Position numbers and translations under genes: made by a program. The notes beneath the pieces were generated by a model, which did no database searches, had not been told where the DNA came from, and saw only the letters and a program-made list of their open reading frames with translations. DNA of 64,000 bases from Campylobacteraceae bacterium (GTDB taxonomy: Bacteria; Campylobacterota; Campylobacteria; Campylobacterales; Sulfurovaceae): assembly GCA_027065385.1 (NCBI GenBank), contig JAMOOP010000163.1, positions 1 to 64,000 of the forward strand, read 5' to 3'. This document shows, piece after piece, positions 55,238-61,552 of this stretch (the first letter of the stretch is position 1; each line of letters starts with the position of its first letter).

Positions 55238-57100
55238 ATGGCAAAACATCAGTTTCAAACAGAGATAGGTCAACTCTTAAAATTAATGACACATTCACTT
55301 TATTCAAATAAAGAGATATTTATAAGAGAGTTAATTTCAAACTCTAGTGATGCAATTGATAAATTTAACTATATGCAATTAACCAATGAAAAGTTCAAAG
55401 ATGAAAATTGGACTGGAAAAATTAATGTAAATTTAGATGAAGAAGATGGAAGCTTAACTATTGGTGATAATGGTTTAGGAATGAATGAAGAAGATTTAAT
55501 TAATCATCTAGGAACTATAGCAAAATCTGGAACTAAATCATTTGTAGAGTCATTAACAGGAGATGCTAAAAAAGATAGCAATCTTATTGGTCAATTTGGT
55601 GTAGGTTTTTATTCTGTATTTATGGTAGCACAAATGGTAGATGTAGTTACAAAAAAAGCAGGTGAAGAACAAGCCTATATGTTTAGTACAGATGGTACTG
55701 GTGAGTTTGAAGTAAAACCTGTTACAAAAGAAGAACATGGAACAGTTGTTTATATTAAACTAAAAGAGGAAGAGAAAGAGTTTTTAAGTAAATGGAGAGT
55801 TCAAGAGGTTATAAAAAAATACTCTAACCATATAGCTTACCCTATTATGTTACACTACACAGAAGAGGAGACAACAGGTGAAGGTGATGACAAAGTTACT
55901 AAAAAAGTTAAAAAGAGTGAAAAGGTAAATGAAGCTACTGCTCTTTGGACTTTGCCTAAAGCATCACTAAAAAGAGAGGATTATATTGAGTTCTATAAAA
56001 CAATCTCTCATGGAGATGATGAACCATTAACTTACCTACACAATAAAGTAGAAGGGGCAAATGAGTTTACAACACTATTCTATATTCCAAAAACTGCTCC
56101 ATTTGATTTATATAGAGCAGATTATCAAAGTAATGTAAAACTTTATGTAAAAAGAGTATTTATTACAGATGATGATAAAGAGCTACTTCCAACATATTTA
56201 AGATTTGTAAAAGGTATTATTGATAGTGAAGATTTACCTCTAAATGTTAGTCGTGAAATTTTACAAGAGAATAGAATATTAGCAAATATTAAACAACATT
56301 CAACTAAAAAAATTCTCCAAGCTATTAAAAAACTAAAAGATGAGAATGCAAAAATCTTTACAGAGCAGTACAATAAAGTAATTAAAGAGGGAATTTTCCA
56401 AGACCATACAAATAAAGAGTTACTTTTAGAGATAGTAAGATATAAGTCATCTACAGAAGAGGGAATGGTAGGACTTGATGATTATATTTCAAGAGGAGAC
56501 TCTGAGAAAAAAGAGATTTACTATATTATAGGTGAAGATGAAAAAGTTTTAAGAAACTCTCCACTACTTGAAGCTTATAAAAAAGCAAATATTGAAGTTC
56601 TTATTTTAGATGATAAGGAGATAGATGAGATTGTAACTCCTGCTATTGGAACATTTAAAGAGTGGACATTTAAAGATATTACAACTATTGATGCACCAGA
56701 TAGCAAAACAGAAAAAGAGAAAGAAGAGATTAGTAAAGAGTTTAAATCTCTAACAGAAAAAATTAAAGAGGTTCTAGGAGAAGAGGTAAAAGAGGTAAAA
56801 ACAACAACTAGACTAACATCTAGCCCATCATGTGTAGTAAAAGATAGCTCTGACCCAATGGCAGGAATGGCTCATATGTTTATGCAAATGGGACAAGATA
56901 TGCCTGAAATTCCTCTAATTTTAGAAATTAATCCTGACCACGATATGATTAAAAAACTAAATAGCTTAGAGAATAAAGATAAATTTAGTGATATGGCGTG
57001 GATACTACTAGATAGTGCAAAACTTTCAGAAGGATTAGAACCTAAAGATAAGTCTGCATTTGCTTTAAGAGTAGCTAAAATTGCTACAGAAGCGATTTAA
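55238..57100 (+). CDS. htpG: Chaperone HtpG (bacterial Hsp90)
   Basis: A 620-residue Hsp90. The N-terminal ATPase has NKEIFIRELISNSSDAIDKF, IGDNGLGM, LGTIAKSGTKSF and GQFGVGFYSVFMVA. The middle domain has KLYVKRVFITDD and LPLNVSREILQ with the catalytic arginine. The C-terminal dimerisation domain follows SSPSCVVKD. Length is standard. AAGGA precedes the ATG. Confidence 0.96.
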   Translation: MAKHQFQTEIGQLLKLMTHSLYSNKEIFIRELISNSSDAIDKFNYMQLTNEKFKDENWTGKINVNLDEEDGSLTIGDNGLGMNEEDLINHLGTIAKSGTKSFVESLTGDAKKDSNLIGQFGVGFYSVFMVAQMVDVVTKKAGEEQAYMFSTDGTGEFEVKPVTKEEHGTVVYIKLKEEEKEFLSKWRVQEVIKKYSNHIAYPIMLHYTEEETTGEGDDKVTKKVKKSEKVNEATALWTLPKASLKREDYIEFYKTISHGDDEPLTYLHNKVEGANEFTTLFYIPKTAPFDLYRADYQSNVKLYVKRVFITDDDKELLPTYLRFVKGIIDSEDLPLNVSREILQENRILANIKQHSTKKILQAIKKLKDENAKIFTEQYNKVIKEGIFQDHTNKELLLEIVRYKSSTEEGMVGLDDYISRGDSEKKEIYYIIGEDEKVLRNSPLLEAYKKANIEVLILDDKEIDEIVTPAIGTFKEWTFKDITTIDAPDSKTEKEKEEISKEFKSLTEKIKEVLGEEVKEVKTTTRLTSSPSCVVKDSSDPMAGMAHMFMQMGQDMPEIPLILEINPDHDMIKKLNSLENKDKFSDMAWILLDSAKLSEGLEPKDKSAFALRVAKIATEAI

Positions 57101-57104
57101 AAAA

Positions 57105-57128
57105 TAGATAAGGAGTAATCCTTATCTA
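57105..57128 (-). terminator. Terminator of PIN toxin gene
   Basis: A perfect 10-bp stem (TAGATAAGGA, GTAA, TCCTTATCTA) lies between htpG and the convergent PIN gene. On the minus strand it is followed by a T-tract (TTTTTT), so it mainly terminates the toxin-antitoxin transcript. Confidence 0.65.
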
Positions 57129-57129
57129 A

Positions 57130-57612
57130 CTATAAATCAATTTGCTTTAGAAAACTCTCTTTAAGTCTATCTGAAATTCTAAACTTTAATCTTTTAATCT
57201 CATCTAAAACTATAACTGCTTCATCTTTTGAAATATATCCCTTTCTTACATTTAATATCAAAACACCAAGTAATCCAATAATATTTATTCTCATATTTTT
57301 AGCTACACCTCTGCCTTTTTTTTCATCTATAAGCAGTATTAAATTTAACTCTTTAGCTAAGACAATAGCCTCACTCTCTCCTCTATCTAAAATACCATCT
57401 AATAGAGCAAAAAGAGCTATATCATTTATCTTTTTTATTTCAAAAAATTTATTTTTTTTAATCTCCTCAAAAATACCATCTGATTTTACTGAAATCTCTT
57501 TAATTACCTCTTGTGGTATATAAATCTTACTAAAAAGGTTCTTTAGTAAATCATATCTACCTAACTTACCCAAAATAATAAGTGTAGTTGTATCACTAAC
57601 AATAGATTTCAG
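57130..57612 (-). CDS. PIN-domain RNase toxin (DUF3368-type) with non-canonical CTG start
   Basis: The family's N-terminus (SDTTTLIILGKLGRYDLLKNLF) contains the first catalytic aspartate of the PIN fold. In frame upstream of it there is no ATG, GTG or TTG back to the nearest stop; the first standard start (TTG at 57573) would drop that aspartate. A CTG at 57612 overlaps the antitoxin stop and would give MKSIVSDTTT, 160 residues. Further acidic residues are in RGESEAIVLAKE and LLIDEKKGRG. Either translation starts at CTG or a single change has crippled the toxin. It is paired with a UPF0175/Phd-like antitoxin, the usual partner of this family. Confidence 0.7.
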   Translation of the reverse strand: MKSIVSDTTTLIILGKLGRYDLLKNLFSKIYIPQEVIKEISVKSDGIFEEIKKNKFFEIKKINDIALFALLDGILDRGESEAIVLAKELNLILLIDEKKGRGVAKNMRINIIGLLGVLILNVRKGYISKDEAVIVLDEIKRLKFRISDRLKESFLKQIDL

Positions 57613-57938
57613 TATAAGAACTTCTCAATAGTATCTAAATCATCATCTAAATTATAATCTATTATATCAACACCTAAAGCTCCTAACATATTCATAGTAT
57701 CTAAATATGATAGATTTAAAGCTTTAGATAGTTGTCCTAATGATAGGTCTCCTTTTTTATAAGCTTTTATTAAAATCCATTTTTTAAATCCATACTCAAA
57801 TACCTCATTATCTAGTGACATAGCTACAGCTATAGGTTTACCTCGTTTAGAAATAAATATATAATTATCTCTATCCTCTACACCTTTTGTAATAATAGAT
57901 GGGTTATTTTTTATCTCTCTTATTCCTATATTTAGCAT
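57609..57938 (-). CDS. Phd/YefM-like antitoxin with UPF0175-like C-terminus
   Basis: A 109-residue protein. The N-terminal half (MLNIGIREIKNNPSIITKGVEDRDNYIFISKRGKPIAVAMS) resembles Phd/YefM-type DNA-binding antitoxins. The C-terminal half (AYKKGDLSLGQLSKALNLSYLDTMNMLGALGVDIID) has the helix-turn-helix of UPF0175 proteins, which accompany DUF3368 PIN toxins. It overlaps the toxin frame. A -10-like TATAAT lies on the minus strand at 57975-57970, inside a partly palindromic stretch suited to autoregulation. Confidence 0.72.
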   Translation of the reverse strand: MLNIGIREIKNNPSIITKGVEDRDNYIFISKRGKPIAVAMSLDNEVFEYGFKKWILIKAYKKGDLSLGQLSKALNLSYLDTMNMLGALGVDIIDYNLDDDLDTIEKFLY

Positions 57939-58110
57939 AATTTATCCTTTTATTCCTACTTATAGGGGTATTATAGCATAATTTTTCATACAAGATTAGA
58001 AATAATAAAATTATTATAATTTGATTAATACTTTAACCTCAAATTATATAAATACTAATTTCCTAAAAAATAGTTATGATTTTTAAGTTATGTGAAACTT
58101 ATAATATGGA

Positions 58111-58152
58111 AAAATCATAAATAGGAGTAAAAATCCTATTTTTTATGATTTT
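58111..58152. promoter_or_regulatory. Large bulged hairpin upstream of UPF0323 gene
   Basis: AAAATCATAAATAGGA (58111-58126) pairs with TCCTA...ATGATTTT (58134-58152) with a 3-T bulge and a 7-base loop, followed by T residues. It lies just before a TATAAT box (58169-58174). It resembles a terminator, yet no gene on either strand reads into it; a second inverted repeat (TATAATTTG, CAAATTATA at 58015-58048) precedes it. Confidence 0.4.
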
Positions 58153-58199
58153 CTATTGAAAAAGATACTATAATCCAACTAAAAAATAAAAGGAAAAAA

Positions 58200-58865
58200 A
58201 TGAATAAACATATTAAAAAGATTTCAAATTATGCAGTAGTTGGTAGTATGAGTGCTTTAGTAATAGCATCTTTAACAGGTTGTGGTGATAATCCACAAGA
58301 GAATAAACCAGCAGAGCAACCAGCATCTAGTGCTATTAAAAAAGAGGGTGCAACTGTTACTATTCAAGAGTCTATAAATAAAGATACAAATAAGAGTACT
58401 TATAAAATTATAGATGAAGTTCCAAGTGTAACAACAAGAGTTATTTTAAAAGATGCAAATGGAACTGAAAGAATTTTAAGCCAAGCAGAAATAGATAAAC
58501 TTGTTAAAGAAGAGGAGAAAAAAGTAGAGAATGGAACATCTGCTTTAACAAAAAATCCTGAAGAGGTAAAAGATAGTGGAGGATTGGGACTTGCAGGTAC
58601 TCTAATGGCTAGTATGGCAGCTGGTATGGTGGGTTCTATGCTTATGAATAAACTTATGAATAACCAAAACTATCAACAAAATAGAAGAACAAGTTATAGC
58701 TCTCCTAGTACATACTCTAGGTCTCAAAGTAGTTTTGCAAAAGCCAGAGCTAGAAACTCTGCAATAGGTAGTAGTAAAAGAGCAACAACTTCGTCTTCAT
58801 CAACTCGTCGTTCAGGGTTTGGAAGTAGTAGAAGTACAAGTAGCCGTTCAAGTTTTGGTGGTTAA
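58200..58865 (+). CDS. UPF0323-family lipoprotein
   Basis: A 221-residue lipoprotein with signal ending in ASLTGC (Cys28). The middle region (TRVILKDANGTERILSQAEIDKLV) is soluble and is followed by GLAGTLMASMAAGMVGSMLMNKLM, a hydrophobic glycine-rich segment. The tail is a long serine- and arginine-rich low-complexity stretch ending SRSSFGG. This layout matches UPF0323 proteins, which are typical of Campylobacter and Helicobacter. Function unknown. It sits 3 bp before the ATP-grasp gene, a pairing conserved in the class. Confidence 0.85.
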   Translation: MNKHIKKISNYAVVGSMSALVIASLTGCGDNPQENKPAEQPASSAIKKEGATVTIQESINKDTNKSTYKIIDEVPSVTTRVILKDANGTERILSQAEIDKLVKEEEKKVENGTSALTKNPEEVKDSGGLGLAGTLMASMAAGMVGSMLMNKLMNNQNYQQNRRTSYSSPSTYSRSQSSFAKARARNSAIGSSKRATTSSSSTRRSGFGSSRSTSSRSSFGG

Positions 58866-58868
58866 TAT

Positions 58869-60047
58869 ATGAAACTGACTCCTATAAAAGTTCCAGATAA
58901 TAAATTTTTAGAAGATATTGGTTTCTATTGGCATACAGACCCAGATAAAACTCCTTATGTAGCATCTGAAATAGTAGATATTACACCTAAAGAAGCTGAT
59001 GCTTATTATGAGGCTGTAAATGAACTATATGAGATGTTTGCAGAGGCAGGTGAGTATATAATAGAAAATGAACTTTTTCATGAATTAGGTATTCCATTTA
59101 ATCTAATAGATGCTGTTAAAATGAGTTGGGATAATGATATTCATTGGCACTTATATGGAAGATTTGATTTGGCAGGTGGAATTGATGGAAAACCAATTAA
59201 ACTAATAGAGTTTAATGCAGATACTCCAACAGCACTATTTGAAACAGCCATACTACAATGGGCAATGTTAAAAGCTAATAATATGGAAGAGACTCATCAA
59301 TTTAACAGTGTTTATGAAGCTATAAGAGATAACTTTAAACGACTTGTTATGTTAGAAGATGATATTAATGATTTTGATAAACATTATGAGGGTTGGAAAA
59401 TACTATTCTCATCTGTAAAAGATAATGAAGAGGAAGAGAGTACTGTAAAACTTCTTCAAACTATAGCTGAAGATGCAGGATTTGTAACAGAATTTGCATA
59501 TATGGAAGATGTAGAATTTGATGGAGAAGAGGGAGTATTTTATAAAGATGTAAATTATGAGTATTGGTTTAAACTATTCCCATGGGAAGATATAGGTATT
59601 GAAGAGAGTGAATTAGCTAGACTTATGACTCAAATCATGCAAAACCAAAAAGCAATCTTTTTAAATCCAGCTTATACTTTAATGTTCCAATCAAAAGCAT
59701 TTATGAAAATTTTATGGGACTTATATCCAAATCACCCACTACTACTAGAGACAGATTTTGAACCACTAAAAGGTAAAGCTCAAGTTGAGAAGAAAATCTT
59801 TGGTAGAGAGGGAGCTAATACTATAATTGTAGATGAAAATGAGAAAGTTATAGAAGAGAGAGGTGGAGAGTATGGAGAGTTTTCTTCTATTTTCCAAGAG
59901 TTTGTAGAGTTTCCAAAAGATACTAAAGATAACTATTATCAAGCAGGAGTATTCTTTGCTTATGAAGGTTGTGGACTTGGATTTAGACGAGGTGGATTAA
60001 TTCTTGATAATTACTCTAAATTTGTGGGACATAGAGTTGTAGTTTAA
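58869..60047 (+). CDS. Glutathionylspermidine synthase-like ATP-grasp enzyme
   Basis: A 392-residue ATP-grasp ligase of the YgiC/YjfC-GSP synthase C-terminal family. Visible blocks are DLAGGIDGKPIKLIEFNADTPT (metal- and substrate-binding), WFKLFPWEDIG, NPAYTLMFQSKAFMKILWDLYPNHPLLLETDF, and a final FVGHRVVV. The amidase half of true glutathionylspermidine synthetase is absent, so the substrate is unknown, probably a peptide- or polyamine-like amine. Likely cotranscribed with the UPF0323 lipoprotein. Confidence 0.87.
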   Translation: MKLTPIKVPDNKFLEDIGFYWHTDPDKTPYVASEIVDITPKEADAYYEAVNELYEMFAEAGEYIIENELFHELGIPFNLIDAVKMSWDNDIHWHLYGRFDLAGGIDGKPIKLIEFNADTPTALFETAILQWAMLKANNMEETHQFNSVYEAIRDNFKRLVMLEDDINDFDKHYEGWKILFSSVKDNEEEESTVKLLQTIAEDAGFVTEFAYMEDVEFDGEEGVFYKDVNYEYWFKLFPWEDIGIEESELARLMTQIMQNQKAIFLNPAYTLMFQSKAFMKILWDLYPNHPLLLETDFEPLKGKAQVEKKIFGREGANTIIVDENEKVIEERGGEYGEFSSIFQEFVEFPKDTKDNYYQAGVFFAYEGCGLGFRRGGLILDNYSKFVGHRVVV

Positions 60048-60050
60048 ATT

Positions 60051-60079
60051 TTATATCTCTCTTTAATAGAGAGATATAA
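60051..60079. terminator. Perfect 12-bp hairpin between convergent genes
   Basis: TTATATCTCTCT and AGAGAGATATAA flank TTAAT directly after the ATP-grasp stop and before the DUF2231 gene end. It likely acts as a shared 3' boundary; there is no long T-tract. Confidence 0.55.
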
Positions 60080-60085
60080 GAGAAA

Positions 60086-60808
60086 TTAGTTAGTACTATT
60101 TGTTTCTGTAGAATTTGACTCAATTGGAGTCTCTTCTTCTGTTTTTTCTTCTGTAGCCTCTTCCTCTTTTGGAGTCTCGTTAGTAGCTTCTACTTCTTGT
60201 TTCTCTTCAGCTTTAGCTTCCTCTTTTTTAGGCTCTTCTTCTTTTGTAGATGATTTCTCTTTAGAACCACAACTCTCTTTAAGCTCATCAAACTCATCTT
60301 GAAGGTCATCTTTATCACTTATAACATTAGCAACGGCTTCACTATTAGCACCATATTTATAAACTAATTCACCACCCTCTTGACCCTGTTTTAGCGTTAT
60401 AGCTGTAAATCCTACTAAAATAAGAACAAAGAAAAGTCTTGATATTACACCAGATAGTGCCATAAACATTAGTTTAAGTATAACTAAAGCTAATGAACCA
60501 TATACAAGATAAATTCCTAATAACTTATGCTCTTTTAAATCAGCTTTACCTGCTTCTGAAAGTAGTGAAAATGCCTCTTTCCCATCTGCTGTACCTGTAA
60601 AATACGCACCTGCCATAACAATTGCAACCACTAAAATTAAAAATAGTGAAAAAACTGATAATGCTCTTTTTCTAAAGAAAAGGTTTATAAACTCTAATAA
60701 AATAATTACTACTGGTATAGCAACAGCAAAGTGAACTACAGCTGGGTGTAGAAGAGCAGGAATATCTATTGGTAGCTCCAACGGAATGGTTAAATCTGGT
60801 AATGACAT
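60086..60808 (-). CDS. DUF2231 membrane protein with acidic C-terminal tail
   Basis: A 240-residue protein with four membrane helices in the first 145 residues. ALLHPAVVHFAVAIPVV and the GAYFTGTADGKEA segment followed by EHKLLGIYLVYGSLALVILK match DUF2231, a family with conserved histidines in the membrane that may bind haem or metal. The last 90 residues are a glutamate- and lysine-rich low-complexity tail. Function unknown. Confidence 0.75.
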   Translation of the reverse strand: MSLPDLTIPLELPIDIPALLHPAVVHFAVAIPVVIILLEFINLFFRKRALSVFSLFLILVVAIVMAGAYFTGTADGKEAFSLLSEAGKADLKEHKLLGIYLVYGSLALVILKLMFMALSGVISRLFFVLILVGFTAITLKQGQEGGELVYKYGANSEAVANVISDKDDLQDEFDELKESCGSKEKSSTKEEEPKKEEAKAEEKQEVEATNETPKEEEATEEKTEEETPIESNSTETNSTN

Positions 60809-60897
60809 ATAATCTCCTTTTGTTAAGTCAATATTTCAATTTATTATAACTAAAAAATATATTTTTGGATATTAAATTTTTAAATTTATATTCTTTT

Positions 60898-61410
60898 TTA
60901 ACTTTCTTTTACTTTTTTAGTCAAAATTTTATATATAACAAATCCAAAAAATAGTGTAATAAAGATAGAAAAATAGATAGGTATAGATTTTGTAATTACA
61001 AAAACAACTATTAAAATGGATAATAGAGTCGGAATTTCATTATAAGCTCTAAAAAACTGTCCACTTTTAATACATCTATCTTTTTCTAAAATTTTTCTAA
61101 AATATTCCATATTAAATGAGTATGCTATTAAAAAAACTAAAACTATAAGTTTAGCTATAAACCAATCTTGTTTAAGTAGTATAGGATTAATATATATAAG
61201 CGTTGCACCACTAATAATTGTAGCCCACATAGCAGGTAATCCAATAACTCTATATATTTTATCTTCTTGAATTTTAACTACAGTTGTAAAATCTTTTTTA
61301 TCTTTATGCTCTTGATGATATACAAATAGTCTAGGCATATAAAACAACACAGCCATCCACGATAAAACAGCCATAATATGAAAAGCCAATATCTCTTGGT
61401 AATAGTTCAT
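60898..61410 (-). CDS. hemJ: Protoporphyrinogen IX oxidase HemJ
   Basis: A 170-residue membrane protein with four to five helices. MNYYQEILAFHIMAVLSWMAVLFYMPRLFVYHQEH carries the conserved histidine of HemJ, and GLPAMWATIISGATLIY and WFIAKLIVLVFLIAYS are typical of the family (formerly UPF0093). It oxidises protoporphyrinogen IX in haem synthesis. The ATG at 61410 is used because GGAG lies eight bases before it; the frame extends 22 codons further without one. Confidence 0.85.
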   Translation of the reverse strand: MNYYQEILAFHIMAVLSWMAVLFYMPRLFVYHQEHKDKKDFTTVVKIQEDKIYRVIGLPAMWATIISGATLIYINPILLKQDWFIAKLIVLVFLIAYSFNMEYFRKILEKDRCIKSGQFFRAYNEIPTLLSILIVVFVITKSIPIYFSIFITLFFGFVIYKILTKKVKES

Positions 61411-61510
61411 TATTTTTACTCCAATTTTTTTGGTATCATATCTTTTTTCTGTAAAGATATTAATTAAGATTAACAAAAAATATAAAATCGTTATGTTAAA
61501 AAGAACTTGA

Positions 61511-61516
61511 TATAAT
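61511..61516 (+). promoter_or_regulatory. -10 box of valS
   Basis: A perfect TATAAT lies 36 bases before the valS ATG at 61553 in the gap between hemJ and valS; no consensus -35 is apparent. Confidence 0.5.
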
Positions 61517-61552
61517 CACGCAACAAAAAAAGATTACTAAAGTGGAATAAAA

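Noticed and set aside
57130-57573. Using the first standard start (TTG at 57573) for the PIN protein
   Set aside because: It would delete the conserved first strand and catalytic aspartate clearly encoded just upstream in the same frame.
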